Assembly (NCBI RefSeq): GCF_020616335.1
Contig: NZ_CP085051.1
Span: forward strand, 1,240,001 to 1,304,000
Length of the DNA stretch: 64,000 nucleotides
DNA from: Corynebacterium uberis
GTDB taxonomy: Bacteria > Actinomycetota > Actinomycetes > Mycobacteriales > Mycobacteriaceae
Direction of reading: 5' to 3'
Below are positions 8,364-18,047 of the stretch, piece by piece (within the stretch, counting starts at the first letter, position 1; every line of letters starts with the position of its first letter). Below the pieces are notes generated by a model. It was not told the DNA's origin. It did not search any database and saw nothing but the letters and a program-made list of their open reading frames with translations. The translations under genes were made by a program, and so were the position numbers.

Positions 8364-9980
8364 TTATCCGACGACCCTAGCCTCCACGACACGCTTGCCC
8401 CCACGGCCGGTGATTCGCGCCCACTCGTCCGGGTTGGTGGTATCCGGAAGATCCTCGCTTTGGCGCTGCTCGAGGCGCACCGCCGCGCGCAGATGCTGCG
8501 CAGACACCCCCGCGCACTCCACGCCAGCCAGCGTGTCTTTGATCGCCAGCTCCTTGGCCCGATCCACGATGTTGCTAATCATCGCCCCAGAGACAAAGTC
8601 CGAATAGTTCAGCGTCACCGTCGCCCCATCCGCATACGTCAGCTCCACGTAGGGGCGAGGCGTAAACAGCTCCTCCACGGCGGCGTCGATGAGCTCAGCT
8701 GTGGGCGCGGCCTGCGGCACCTCCGGGGACAAATAGCGCGAGAAGATATCCGCGCAGGCGTCCCGGCCCGGCCGCGCGACCCGGATCTTGACGTCCAGGC
8801 GCCCCGGGCGCAGGATCGCGGGATCGATGAGCTCCTCACGGTTCGTCGCGCCAATGACGATGACGTTATCCAGCGCCTCCACACCGTCCAGCTCCGCGAG
8901 CAGCTGCGGAACCACCGTGGTTTCCACATCCGAACTGCGCCCCGACCCGCGCGTGCGAAACAGCGACTCCATCTCATCAAAGAACACGATGACCGGCCGA
9001 CCCCCATCCGCCAGCTCCCGGGCGCGCTCGAAGATCTCCCTGATCTGGCGCTCGGTCTCGCCGACGTACTTATTCAGCAGCTCCGGGCCCTTGACGTTGA
9101 TGAAGTACGAGTCCTTCCCGTCGCCCGTGCGCGAGGCCAAGCTATTGGCCACGGCCTTAGCAATCAGCGTCTTGCCGCACCCAGGCGGGCCGTAGAGCAA
9201 CACGCCCTTGGGCGGGCGCAGCTGGAAGGTCCGGTAGAGCTCCGGGTGGGAGAAGGGTAGCTCCACGGCGTCATGAATCAGGCCGATCTGTTCATCGAGC
9301 CCGCCGATGTCCGCATATGTGACGTCCGGGGCCTCCTCCAAAGACAACCGCGCGACCTCAGCCTTGGGGATCACCTCAAAGCCCACCGCCGCTTTCGGCT
9401 CCACCAGAATTGAATCGCCGGGGCGCGGCGGACGGGCACCCACCTCCAGCAGGGGGCCCGCAAGCCGGATGACCCGCTTCTCCCCCGTCGAATCCGCCAC
9501 CACCGCGCGCTCCCGACCCAGCATTTGCAAGCAGGTCATCAGCGCGCCCGTCGGCTCAAAGCCCGTGGCCTCCAACAGTTGATGTCCCCCGCCCAGGCGC
9601 ACCTGGATGCCCGTCACCAGATCCGCCTGGCACACCATCGGAGACATGGCCACCCGCATGCGCCGACCCTGGGTGAAAATCTCGGCGGAGTGGGCGTCAT
9701 CAGAACGCTCCAAAAAGGTGCCGTAGGTTGAGGGCGGCTCCGCCAGATCCTCGAGCTGCTGGTACAGGTTGGCCAGCTTGTCGCGCGAGGACTTCAGCAT
9801 CTCCGCCAGCTTGGCATTGCGCGCGCCCAGATACTTGTTGGTCCGGCGCAACTCATTGAGCTCCCGGCGGGCATCACCGTCCCCGGGCGCCGAAGCACCC
9901 GCGCGGGCGGATTCACGTTGTTGATGCTCCCGGAAGGACGGCAACGGGCCATGTTGGTCAAATCCGGTGGGCTTAGTCAT
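8364..9980 (-). CDS. arc: ARC/Mpa-type AAA+ unfoldase acting on pupylated proteins
   Basis: Ring-forming AAA ATPase that recognises Pup and unfolds its targets. From the ATG at 9980 it has 538 residues: an N-terminal coiled coil (about residues 35-80, [19 protein letters not shown]), the interdomain OB-fold region, then the AAA module with Walker A GPPGCGKT, Walker [10 protein letters not shown], and sensor region [10 protein letters not shown] with RPGRLD. The C-terminus reads [11 protein letters not shown] and lacks the terminal Gln-Tyr-Leu tail with which mycobacterial Mpa docks on the 20S proteasome. Other upstream starts would intrude towards trmI. It leads dop and pup. Confidence 0.95.
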   Translation of the reverse strand: MTKPTGFDQHGPLPSFREHQQRESARAGASAPGDGDARRELNELRRTNKYLGARNAKLAEMLKSSRDKLANLYQQLEDLAEPPSTYGTFLERSDDAHSAEIFTQGRRMRVAMSPMVCQADLVTGIQVRLGGGHQLLEATGFEPTGALMTCLQMLGRERAVVADSTGEKRVIRLAGPLLEVGARPPRPGDSILVEPKAAVGFEVIPKAEVARLSLEEAPDVTYADIGGLDEQIGLIHDAVELPFSHPELYRTFQLRPPKGVLLYGPPGCGKTLIAKAVANSLASRTGDGKDSYFINVKGPELLNKYVGETERQIREIFERARELADGGRPVIVFFDEMESLFRTRGSGRSSDVETTVVPQLLAELDGVEALDNVIVIGATNREELIDPAILRPGRLDVKIRVARPGRDACADIFSRYLSPEVPQAAPTAELIDAAVEELFTPRPYVELTYADGATVTLNYSDFVSGAMISNIVDRAKELAIKDTLAGVECAGVSAQHLRAAVRLEQRQSEDLPDTTNPDEWARITGRGGKRVVEARVVG

Positions 9981-10050
9981 GCTGCCCAGCCTATCCGACG
10001 CGCCACAGGGCGCACTCAGGCAGGTGAGCGTGTCCTGTGCGCGGGCAGTC

Positions 10051-10887
10051 TTACCTGCGCGCGCGGCGCTGCGGCCGCGGCGGCGTGACCCCATCGGCGA
10101 GCCGGCGCGCCCACACCAAAAATGCGGTGTGGGCGTTCATCCGGTGCTCCGGACGCGTGGCCAGGCCTTCCACCCGCCACTCGCGCACCAGGGACTCCCA
10201 CGCGCGCGGCTCCGCGAAGCACTGCAACTGACGGATCTTTTCCATGGTGTTCATCAACTGCGGGACCGTGGCCACATAGGTCATGAGCACCCCGCCCGGG
10301 ATGAGCAGGCCCGCAACGGTATCCAAGCAGTCCCAGGGCTCGACCATATCCAGGATCACCCGGTCCACCGGGCCCTCCAGGTCCGCCGTGGTCACCTCGT
10401 TGAGATCACCCAGCCGGGCGTGCCAATTGGGCGGGGTGCCCTCGAAATACTCCGCGACATTAGACCGGGCGAACTCCAGGTGATCCTCGCGGATCTCATA
10501 GGAAAACACCTCCCCTTCCGGTCCCACGGCCCGCAGCAGCGCCATGGACAGCGCCCCCGAGCCCGCACCGGCCTCCAGAACCCGCGCGCCGGGGAAGATG
10601 TCCCCCTCGACGAGGATCTGGGCGGTGTCCTTGGGGTAGATCACCGCAGCACCGCGGGGCATGGATAGCACGTGATCGACCATCAGGTGGCGGAAGCACA
10701 GGAACTCGCTGCCCTGCACAGAGCGAACCACAGAGCCCTCGTCCGTACCGATGATGTCATCGTGGAAGATCTGCCCCTTGTGCGTGTGAAAGACACCCCC
10801 AGGCGCCAGCACAATGGTGAAGTGGCGCCGCTTGGCGTCCGTGAGCTGGACGCGGTCGCCGGCTTGGAAGGGCCCGGAATATGCCAT
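10051..10887 (-). CDS. trmI: tRNA (adenine(58)-N1)-methyltransferase TrmI
   Basis: S-adenosylmethionine-dependent enzyme that makes m1A58 in the T-loop of tRNAs. The protein has 278 residues: an N-terminal beta domain ([20 protein letters not shown]) and a Rossmann methyltransferase domain with motif [17 protein letters not shown], the acidic motif [12 protein letters not shown], and [13 protein letters not shown]. In actinobacteria it is a common neighbour of the arc/mpa gene. It is followed by arc after 70 bases and preceded at 32 bases by the aminopeptidase gene, all on one strand. Confidence 0.94.
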   Translation of the reverse strand: MAYSGPFQAGDRVQLTDAKRRHFTIVLAPGGVFHTHKGQIFHDDIIGTDEGSVVRSVQGSEFLCFRHLMVDHVLSMPRGAAVIYPKDTAQILVEGDIFPGARVLEAGAGSGALSMALLRAVGPEGEVFSYEIREDHLEFARSNVAEYFEGTPPNWHARLGDLNEVTTADLEGPVDRVILDMVEPWDCLDTVAGLLIPGGVLMTYVATVPQLMNTMEKIRQLQCFAEPRAWESLVREWRVEGLATRPEHRMNAHTAFLVWARRLADGVTPPRPQRRARR

Positions 10888-10919
10888 GGGGGAGGTCAGT
10901 CTCCTACGTGTCGGTGGGG

Positions 10920-12191
10920 TTAGTGACCGATCAAGTATGCCTCAAGCGCGTGCGCAAACCACTCCATGTCCGCGATGCCACACAGCTCCCGCGCCGAGTG
11001 CATGGACAGCAGCGGCACGCCCACATCCACCGTGTCAATGCCCAACCGAGTCGCGGAGATCGGCCCAATCGTGGACCCGCACGGAACCGAGTTGTTGCCC
11101 ACAAAGGTCTGGGTGGGCACCCCGGCGCTGCGGCAGGCGCGCTCCCACATCCCCGCGCTGTGCGCCGTGGTGGCGTAGCGCTGGGAGGCATTGATCTTGG
11201 TCACCGGGCCGTGGTTGAGTAGCGGATGGTGGCTGGGGTCATGCTTGCCGGGATAGTTCGGATGCACGCTGTGCGCCGCATCCGCCGAGACCATGGTGGA
11301 CCTGGCGATGATGCGGCTGCGCTGTTCCTCATCCGCGCCCAGGCCCCGCGCCGTGCGGGTCAGCACCTCGCCCAGCAGCGGACCGGCCGCGCCGGTGGTG
11401 CTGGAGCTTCCCACCTCCTCGTGGTCGAAGGCGGCGAGAACCAAGATGGAGCCGTCGCTTTCTGCGTGCGCGTCGGGGCCAGTGGTCGCGGCCTGAAGGG
11501 CGCGCATGCCCGCGTACACGGAGGTGAGATTGTCCAGCCTGCCGGAGGCGATGAATTCCCCAGCAGAGCCGATGATCGCGGGCTCGGCGGCGTCGATAGT
11601 AATCAGCGTGTGGCCGACGATGTCCTGGCGCGCCACTCCCGCCTGGCGAGCCACCATGTCCAGGATGTCTTCCTCACCATCAGCCATGCCCACGATCGGC
11701 TGCAGGTGCTCCTGACGGTCCACGGTGAACTCGTCACTGCGGTACAGGTGGATCGCCAGGCTCGGCACCCGCGCGATCGCGGGGGTGTGCACCAGGCGCT
11801 GCGAACCATCCGCCAGCGCCACCACGCCTGCGAAGGCAAGATCACGATCAAACCACGACGATAGGATCGGCCCGCCATAGACCTCGACGCCCACCTGCGC
11901 GAAACCATGCCGCGTGAGCGCCGGCTGCGGCTTGAGCATCAGCCCCGGCGAATCCGTGTGCGCGCCGACGATGCGGAAGGCACTGTCCGGGCCGGCGCCC
12001 TCCGGCACCCACCACGCGATGACCGCGCCGCCGCGCACCACCACATGCCCGCCGGGGGTGGCGTCCCACTCCGCGGCCGGATCCTGCTGGATGAAGCCGG
12101 CGGCCTCCAGCCGGCGAAAGACCTCCGCCGCGGCGTGGAAGGAACTGGGGCTGGAGCTGAGGAAGTCTAAGAAGTCCACGGGTCGGTTCAT
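10920..12191 (-). CDS. M18 family aminopeptidase (ApeB-like)
   Basis: Zinc-dependent cytoplasmic aminopeptidase of family M18, probably removing N-terminal residues from peptides. The protein has 423 residues, typical of the bacterial family. Metal and catalytic motifs are visible: RIVGAHTDSPGL near the start, FDHEEVGSSSTTGAAG in the middle, and MHSARELCGIADMEW near the C-terminus. It begins 47 bases from the divergent nuclease gene, so the two share a short promoter region. A role recycling peptides beside the Pup ATPase is only suggested by adjacency. Confidence 0.93.
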   Translation of the reverse strand: MNRPVDFLDFLSSSPSSFHAAAEVFRRLEAAGFIQQDPAAEWDATPGGHVVVRGGAVIAWWVPEGAGPDSAFRIVGAHTDSPGLMLKPQPALTRHGFAQVGVEVYGGPILSSWFDRDLAFAGVVALADGSQRLVHTPAIARVPSLAIHLYRSDEFTVDRQEHLQPIVGMADGEEDILDMVARQAGVARQDIVGHTLITIDAAEPAIIGSAGEFIASGRLDNLTSVYAGMRALQAATTGPDAHAESDGSILVLAAFDHEEVGSSSTTGAAGPLLGEVLTRTARGLGADEEQRSRIIARSTMVSADAAHSVHPNYPGKHDPSHHPLLNHGPVTKINASQRYATTAHSAGMWERACRSAGVPTQTFVGNNSVPCGSTIGPISATRLGIDTVDVGVPLLSMHSARELCGIADMEWFAHALEAYLIGH

Positions 12192-12238
12192 AGACCCCAG
12201 TCAACCACGATGTGGCACATAGTTAGGCTGGAACGATC

Positions 12239-13081
12239 ATGGTTTCCCCCTCCCCGCACACCCCCCGACCGTTGGCGCTGTCTGCATCCCGCGCCAGCGA
12301 CTACCGCCGCTGCCCCCTGCTCTACCGCCTGCGAGCCATTGACCGAATCCCGGAGCCTTCCACAATTGCGCAGGTCAAAGGCACACTCGTGCACGCCGTG
12401 CTCGAAGACCTCCACCGCCAGGACCGCGCGGAGCGCACCTACCCGGCAGCCGTGGCCGCCCTCAAACCGCACTGGCAGGCCATGTGCGACAAGGACCCCG
12501 AACTGACAACGCTAGTACCCCCGGAAGAACTCTTAGGCTTCCTCGTCGAGTGCCGCAGCCTGCTCAAGGGGTACTTCCGCATGGAAAACCCGCAGGGCTT
12601 TGACGCCCACGCCTGCGAGCAATACGTGGAGACCATCCTGCCCAACGGGGTACCCGTGCGCGGATTCATCGACCGGGTGGACGTCGCCCCCACCGGCCAG
12701 ATTCGCGTGGTGGACTATAAGACGGGCAAAAAGCCCCAGCCCCGGTACGCGCAGGACGCCCAGTTTCAGATGCGCTTTTATGCCCTGCTGTACTGGCGCA
12801 TCTTCCAGACCATCCCCGATCAGCTGCGACTGATGTACCTGAAGGTGTGCGACTCGCTCTACCTCCAGCCCACCGCCGAAGAGCTGGAGTTTGTCGAACG
12901 CGACGTCGCCGACGTCTGGGGGCGCATCGTGCGCGACGGTCACTCAGGGCTGTTCCGGGAACGCACCTCCAAGCTGTGCGGGTGGTGTTCCTTCCAGTCG
13001 CTGTGCCCGGCCTTCGGCGGCGTTCCCCCCGAATACCCCGGCTGGCCCGGAGCAGTAGAGCCCGGGCCAACAACCGATTAG
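12239..13081 (+). CDS. Cas4/RecB-like PD-(D/E)XK nuclease with a cysteine cluster
   Basis: Single-domain nuclease of the RecB/Cas4/AddB group, 280 residues. Visible motifs are GTLVHAVLEDLH (conserved His), GFIDRVDV (catalytic Asp) and IRVVDYKTGKKPQ (D-x-K core). One cysteine near residue 25 (YRRCPLLY) and three near 247-256 (LCGWCSFQSLCP) form the arrangement that holds a 4Fe-4S cluster in Cas4 and AddB. No helicase domain is attached and no CRISPR array is near. The same gene sits beside the trmI/arc cluster in other actinobacteria. A role in DNA repair is inferred. Its stop overlaps that of convergent fhs by four bases. Confidence 0.88.
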   Translation: MVSPSPHTPRPLALSASRASDYRRCPLLYRLRAIDRIPEPSTIAQVKGTLVHAVLEDLHRQDRAERTYPAAVAALKPHWQAMCDKDPELTTLVPPEELLGFLVECRSLLKGYFRMENPQGFDAHACEQYVETILPNGVPVRGFIDRVDVAPTGQIRVVDYKTGKKPQPRYAQDAQFQMRFYALLYWRIFQTIPDQLRLMYLKVCDSLYLQPTAEELEFVERDVADVWGRIVRDGHSGLFRERTSKLCGWCSFQSLCPAFGGVPPEYPGWPGAVEPGPTTD

Positions 13082-14736
13082 AACAACCCGCTGATCTGCC
13101 CGTCGGCGGTGATGTCTATGCCCTCGGCCGCGGGGCGGGCGGGCAGCCCCGGCATGGTCATGACATCCCCGGTGAGAACCAGGACAAACCCCGCACCGGT
13201 ACGCGCAACCACGTCTCGCACGTGCAGCGTGTGGCCCGACGGGGCGCCGAGCGCGGAGGGGTCATCAGAAAACGAGTACTGCGTTTTAGAAATACAGACC
13301 GGCAGCGTGTCCCACCCCTGCTTCTTCAGCTCCGCGATGGCGCGCCGCGCAGCAGCCGAATATTCCACGGAGTCCGCCCGGTAGATCTCGCGGGCGATCG
13401 TCTCAATCGAGGCCTCTACCCCATCCGCGGGATCATAGAGCGCGTGCGATCCGCTTCCCAGCTTCTCGACGACCGCGTCAGCCAGCTCGATCGCCCCGTC
13501 ACCGCCGTCAGCCCACACGGTCACCTCGCGCAGCTCGACGCCGAAGCGCTGCGCCCAGGCGGCCATGAAGTCGCGCTCCTCCGGGCTATCGGAGGTAAAC
13601 AGGTTGAGCGCAACAACCGGCTCAACACCGAACTTGCGGATGTTATCCACGTGGCGCTCCAGGTTGACCACCCCGCCGCCGAGGGCATCCACGTTGGTTT
13701 CATTGAGCTCGCTACGGGCGACACCGCCGTTGTATTTCAGGGAGCGGATGGTGGCCACCACCACCGCGGCCGCGACGTCGAGGTCACCGCTGCGGGCCTT
13801 GATGTCAAAGAACTTCTCCGCGCCAAGATCCGAACCGAAGCCGGCCTCCGTGACCACGATGTCCGCGCACCGCTGGGCGGTCTGGGTAGCCATCAAGGTG
13901 TTGCACCCGTGGGCAATGTTGGCAAAGGGGCCGCCGTGAATGAATGCGGGGGCACCGCCGAGCGTTTGCACCAGGTTGGGGTGGATGACGTCCTTGAGCA
14001 GGGCCGTCAGCGCACCTGCGGCGCCCAATTGGGCGGCGGTGACCGGTTGGCCATCCCAGGTCTGCCCGATGGTGATCGCCGCCAGGCGTTCCTTCAAATC
14101 CTCCAGGTCCCGCGCCAGGCCCACGATGGCCATGATTTCGGAGGCTGCCGTGATGGTAAACCCGGTCTGCGCCGGCATGCCGTGGGCCTTGCCGCCTAAG
14201 CCGGTAACCACGTGGCGCAGCGCCCGATCATTGACGTCAAGGCAGCGCTGCCAGGTCACGCGACGGGGATCAATGCCCAGGGCGTTGCCCTGCTGGATGT
14301 GGTTATCAATGAGCGCGGCGAGCGTGTTGGTGGCCGCGGCGATGGCGTGGAAATCCCCCGTGAAGTGCAGGTTGATGTCCTCCATGGGCACCACCTGCGA
14401 GTATCCGCCCCCGGCGGCACCGCCCTTGATGCCCATGACCGGGCCCTGGGAGGGCTCCCGCAGTGCCGCAACAGCATTGTGGCCGGCGGCGCGGAGGGCG
14501 TCGACAAGCCCGATGAGAACCGTCGACTTGCCCTCCCCCGCCGGTGTGGGCGACATACCGGTGATGAGGACCACGCGGCCGTCGGCCGGCTGATCCGCAA
14601 GCTGCGAGACATCGATCTTGGCCTTGGTGGTGCCAAAGGGGATGACCGCGGCGGCCGGAATGCCGGCACGCTCGGCGATGTCGCCGATGGGTTCGAGGTG
14701 GTGGGCTTGGGCAATCTCTACGTCAGATAACGGCAT
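13078..14736 (-). CDS. fhs: Formate-tetrahydrofolate ligase
   Basis: Joins formate to tetrahydrofolate with ATP to give 10-formyltetrahydrofolate, feeding one-carbon units to purine, formyl-Met and methyl synthesis. From the ATG at 14736 it has 552 residues. Motifs seen are the nucleotide loop TPAGEGKSTVLIGL, REPSQGPVMGIKGGAAGGG, NLHFTGDFHAI, and VTEAGFGSDLGAEKFFDIK. A start three codons earlier (14745) is also open. It is followed at 20 bases by the dicarboxylate carrier, which lies upstream in transcription. Confidence 0.96.
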   Translation of the reverse strand: MPLSDVEIAQAHHLEPIGDIAERAGIPAAAVIPFGTTKAKIDVSQLADQPADGRVVLITGMSPTPAGEGKSTVLIGLVDALRAAGHNAVAALREPSQGPVMGIKGGAAGGGYSQVVPMEDINLHFTGDFHAIAAATNTLAALIDNHIQQGNALGIDPRRVTWQRCLDVNDRALRHVVTGLGGKAHGMPAQTGFTITAASEIMAIVGLARDLEDLKERLAAITIGQTWDGQPVTAAQLGAAGALTALLKDVIHPNLVQTLGGAPAFIHGGPFANIAHGCNTLMATQTAQRCADIVVTEAGFGSDLGAEKFFDIKARSGDLDVAAAVVVATIRSLKYNGGVARSELNETNVDALGGGVVNLERHVDNIRKFGVEPVVALNLFTSDSPEERDFMAAWAQRFGVELREVTVWADGGDGAIELADAVVEKLGSGSHALYDPADGVEASIETIAREIYRADSVEYSAAARRAIAELKKQGWDTLPVCISKTQYSFSDDPSALGAPSGHTLHVRDVVARTGAGFVLVLTGDVMTMPGLPARPAAEGIDITADGQISGLF

Positions 14737-14756
14737 ACCCGCCAATTCTACGGGTA

Positions 14757-16064
14757 CTAGAGCACCAACGCCCCGATCCCGTAGCCCAGCGCCACCGACA
14801 CGATGGTGTAGATCACGCCAGGAACCAGGAAGGGATGGTTGAAAACAAACTTGCCAATTTGGGTCGAACCCGTGTCATCCATCTCCACAGCGGCCAACAA
14901 CGTCGGGTACGTCGGCAGGATGAACAGGGCCGCAACAGCCGGGAAGGCCGCCACCGCGGTCAGCGGGCCCACGCCGATGGCCAAAGCAGCAGGCATGAGC
15001 GCCTTGGCCGTTGCCGCCTGGGAGTACAACAGGCCCGCGGCGAAGAACAGCACGACGGCCAGCAGCCAGGGGCTCGCCTGCAGCACGTCCCCGGCAACGT
15101 TCTTAATGCCGTCAATGTTGTGGTTGATGATCGTGGTACCCAACCACGCCACGCCCAGCACACACACGCACGCAGACATTCCGGACTTGAACACCTGGGT
15201 GGAAATGATCTCGCCGGTAGGAATCTTGGTCACCATGACAATGAGCGTGGCGGCGGCCATCATGATGGCCATGATCGCCTCATTGCGCGGCAGCGTCGGG
15301 TCACTGACCAGGCCAACCTGCTCAGAAATCGCAGTGGCGTAGACCACCACCAACACAATCGCGGCGAGGAAGATCCACACGGAGGCCTTGGCCTCCTTGG
15401 TGGGGGTATACCCGTGGCCGACCGTCGGCTGCTTGACCAGGCCCTCCTTCATCCGCTGCTGGTAAATCGGATCCGCGTCGAGCTCCCTGCCCATCCGGTT
15501 ACACAGCCAGGCGGTGGGGAAAATGGCCAGGAAAGTTGCCGGAATCATGATCCCCAGCAGCGCCAGGTAGCTCACGCCCTCCGGCTCAAGCAGGGACGCC
15601 ATGAACACCACGGCGGCGGAAATCGGAGAGGCACAAATGGCCGCCTGCGCGGCGATGACCGCCACAGACAGCGGGCGCGACGGGCGAACGTGGCCTTCCT
15701 TAGCCACCTCCACGATGACGGGGAGGGTGGAAAAGGAGGTGTGGCCGGTGCCCGCAAAGAGCGTCATCAAAAAGGTCACCACCGGGGCCCAAAAGGTGAT
15801 TTGGCGGGGATTGCGGCGCAAGAAACGCTCCGCCCAATAGACCAGTAGATCCATACCCCCTGCCCGCTGCATCGCAGAAATTGCGGCGATGACGGCCATG
15901 ATGATGCCAATGACATCGAAGGGAATGTCCTCGCGGGTGACCGGCACACCGATCAACCCCAGGACCAAAACTCCCAACCCGCCGGCGAAGCCGATAGCAA
16001 TGGAACCGAGACGAGCTCCCAGAACGATCGCCGCGAGGACAATCAATACCTGGAGGATTAGCAT
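14757..16064 (-). CDS. Anaerobic C4-dicarboxylate transporter, DcuA/DcuB family
   Basis: Inner-membrane carrier exchanging aspartate, fumarate, malate and succinate. The ATG at 16064 has AGAAAGG at good spacing, giving 435 residues; a longer frame upstream has no support. The sequence is hydrophobic throughout, with family segments AQAAICASPISAAVVFMASL, TLFAGTGHTSFSTLPVI and PTYPTLLAAVEMDDTGSTQIG near the C-terminus. It lies 200 bases downstream of aspartase on the same strand, so the pair can import aspartate, deaminate it to fumarate and export succinate in exchange, as in anaerobic fumarate respiration. Confidence 0.93.
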   Translation of the reverse strand: MLILQVLIVLAAIVLGARLGSIAIGFAGGLGVLVLGLIGVPVTREDIPFDVIGIIMAVIAAISAMQRAGGMDLLVYWAERFLRRNPRQITFWAPVVTFLMTLFAGTGHTSFSTLPVIVEVAKEGHVRPSRPLSVAVIAAQAAICASPISAAVVFMASLLEPEGVSYLALLGIMIPATFLAIFPTAWLCNRMGRELDADPIYQQRMKEGLVKQPTVGHGYTPTKEAKASVWIFLAAIVLVVVYATAISEQVGLVSDPTLPRNEAIMAIMMAAATLIVMVTKIPTGEIISTQVFKSGMSACVCVLGVAWLGTTIINHNIDGIKNVAGDVLQASPWLLAVVLFFAAGLLYSQAATAKALMPAALAIGVGPLTAVAAFPAVAALFILPTYPTLLAAVEMDDTGSTQIGKFVFNHPFLVPGVIYTIVSVALGYGIGALVL

Positions 16065-16193
16065 AGATGCCTTTCTGCACCGTGCAGGATCAGGTCTGGA
16101 ATTGCCTGGGCCCCACACATTTTTAAGAAGCAAAAAACGAAACTGAACAGGTGCTATTATTGCGGTTCGAATTGGCTGAGGGCAAACCGGAAC

Positions 16194-16234
16194 GACGCGT
16201 GCCGACGCCCGCGAAAGGGAAGTCGGCACGCGTC
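16194..16234. repeat. Perfect 13-bp inverted repeat between aspA and the dicarboxylate carrier
   Basis: The arms GACGCGTGCCGAC and GTCGGCACGCGTC are exact complements with a 15-base loop. The element begins about 30 bases after the aspA stop codon. There is no T-run on the minus strand after it, so it is either a factor-dependent terminator, an mRNA-stabilising stem that lets aspA be expressed more than the carrier, or a protein binding site. Confidence 0.6.
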
Positions 16235-16264
16235 ACCGCAACAGAGAGGCGTCAGGCCTCCTGA

Positions 16265-17857
16265 CTAATCCTCCGTATCCAGGTAGATGGTGCCCCGGAA
16301 TTCCGGGTGCATGAGGTTTTCCTTAGACAACACCCGGCCCAAAGTCTCCTCATCCAGCAGCTTCTTTTCCAACACCAAATCGCGCACGGACTTGCCGGTA
16401 GCCAGCGCCTCCTTGGCCACCACATCGCCATTATGGTGACCGATAAACGGGTTGAGGTAGGTCACGATGCCAATGGAGTTTTCCACGTAGGCGCGGCAGA
16501 CCTCCTCATTCGCCGTGATGCCCTGGACGCACTTGGTGCGCAGCGTGTCCGCCGCCGCCCGCAGGATGCGCAGCGACTCAAACAGCGCCTGTCCGATGAC
16601 CGGCTCCATCACGTTGAGCTGCAGCTGCCCGGCCTCGGCCGCCCACGTCACCGTGAGGTCATTGCCAAAGACCTTGAAGCACACCTGGCTGACCACCTCG
16701 GGGATCACCGGGTTGACCTTGCCCGGCATGATCGACGAGCCGGCCTGCAGCGCAGGAAGGTTGATCTCGTGCAGACCCGCCGTCGGCCCGGAGGACAGCA
16801 ACCGCAGGTCATTACAGATCTTGGACAGCTTCATCGCGGCGCGCTTGATGCTCGACTGTGCCAGCACGTACGCGCCCGTATCCGACGTCGCCTCGATGAG
16901 ATCCTTCGCGGACTTGACCTCCAGGCCAGTGACCTCGCTGAGCGCGGCGACAACCTGGTGGCGGAAGCCGGCGGGGGTGTTCACTCCGGTTCCAATGGCG
17001 GTGGCACCCAGGTTGACCTCCAGGAGCCGGTCGGCGGATGCCCGCAGAATTGCCTGCTCCTCGGCCAGGTTGTGGGCGAAGGCCCGGAACTCATCGCCCA
17101 GGGTCATGGGCACGGCATCCTGGAGCTGGGTACGGCCCATCTTGAGGATGTCCTCGAACTCCGCGCCCTTTTCCTGGAACGCCGCCTGCAGCTCCTCAAA
17201 AGCCTCGATGAGCTTGGACATGTCCGCGTAGACGCCCAGCCGGAACCCGGTGGGGTACGCGTCATTGGTGGACTGGGACATGTTGACGTCATCGTTCGGG
17301 TTGATCACGTCATAGGAGCCCTTGGGGTGGCCCAGGTGCTCCAGGGCAAGGTTGGCCACAACCTCGTTGGTATTCATGTTCAGGCTGGTGCCGGCGCCGC
17401 CCTGGAACACGTCCACGGGGAACTGGTCCATGCAGCGGCCTTCCTCCAGGATCTGATCGCAGGCCCAGATAATCGCGTCAGCCTTCTTGCGCGGCAGCGT
17501 GTGCAGCCGGCGGTTGGCCATGGCCGTGGCCTTCTTCACCTGCACCATGCCGCGAATAAACTCCGGGACCTCGTTGATGGTGGTTCCGGAGATCTGGAAG
17601 TTCTCAACGGCCCGCATGGTATGGACGCCGTAGTAGGCGTCCGCCGGGACCTTGAGCTCGCCGAGCAGGTCCTCCTCGATGCGGAAGTCCTTGTCCTTAG
17701 GGGCCGCGGGCGTGGCGCCAGCCTCGTCGATCGCGGCTGCCTGGGAGGGGGCTGCCTTCTTCTTTGCCTCGGTGACCGGTGCGAGTGCGTCAGTGTTGTC
17801 CACTGCGGGAGCATCGGTGGTGGCTGCCCGCTTGCCGTTCTTCCTGGATGAAGCCAT
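16265..17857 (-). CDS. aspA: Aspartate ammonia-lyase with N-terminal extension
   Basis: Reversible deamination of L-aspartate to fumarate and ammonia. The C-terminal 470 residues are a full aspartase/fumarase-family enzyme, with [25 protein letters not shown], and the signature [15 protein letters not shown] that carries the catalytic serine loop. The first 57 residues are a Lys/Ala/Thr/Pro-rich, low-complexity tail not needed for the fold. The start at 17857 is the only ATG that includes this tail without entering the upstream hairpin; AAAGGA lies about 13 bases upstream, which is distant. Coupled to the downstream dicarboxylate carrier. Confidence 0.94.
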   Translation of the reverse strand: MASSRKNGKRAATTDAPAVDNTDALAPVTEAKKKAAPSQAAAIDEAGATPAAPKDKDFRIEEDLLGELKVPADAYYGVHTMRAVENFQISGTTINEVPEFIRGMVQVKKATAMANRRLHTLPRKKADAIIWACDQILEEGRCMDQFPVDVFQGGAGTSLNMNTNEVVANLALEHLGHPKGSYDVINPNDDVNMSQSTNDAYPTGFRLGVYADMSKLIEAFEELQAAFQEKGAEFEDILKMGRTQLQDAVPMTLGDEFRAFAHNLAEEQAILRASADRLLEVNLGATAIGTGVNTPAGFRHQVVAALSEVTGLEVKSAKDLIEATSDTGAYVLAQSSIKRAAMKLSKICNDLRLLSSGPTAGLHEINLPALQAGSSIMPGKVNPVIPEVVSQVCFKVFGNDLTVTWAAEAGQLQLNVMEPVIGQALFESLRILRAAADTLRTKCVQGITANEEVCRAYVENSIGIVTYLNPFIGHHNGDVVAKEALATGKSVRDLVLEKKLLDEETLGRVLSKENLMHPEFRGTIYLDTED

Positions 17858-17880
17858 GGTGGGAGCGGTGTCCTTTCCTC

Positions 17881-17935
17881 TAAAAATGAGAAAGGCCCAG
17901 GCAAATAAAATGCGTGTATGCAATTACCCTGGGCC
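17881..17935 (-). terminator. Terminator or attenuator upstream of aspA
   Basis: On the minus strand GGCCCAGG (17935-17928) and CCTGGGCC (17901-17894) form an 8-bp stem closed by an A/T-rich loop of about 26 bases, followed directly by TTTCTCATTTTT. This has the form of an intrinsic terminator. It lies after hisG and ends 24 bases before the aspA start, so it could end hisEG transcripts or act as an attenuator in the aspA leader. Confidence 0.7.
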
Positions 17936-18047
17936 GGTTGCTGCTCGAAATATGGTGCCGTAGTCCATGGTAGCTGGACTCGCAGAATTGGCCCACCATG
18001 CAGGTCCGGGTTTCCCCCCGAATTTGGGGATAACTATCAATTGTTAG

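Noticed and set aside
12239..13081. Nuclease as a CRISPR Cas4
   Set aside because: No cas1/cas2 and no repeat array in the window; the housekeeping gene context fits a RecB-like repair protein.
16307..17851. Open frame of 514 codons opposite aspA
   Set aside because: Antisense to aspartase, His/Leu/Val/Gly-rich without motifs; a frame artefact.
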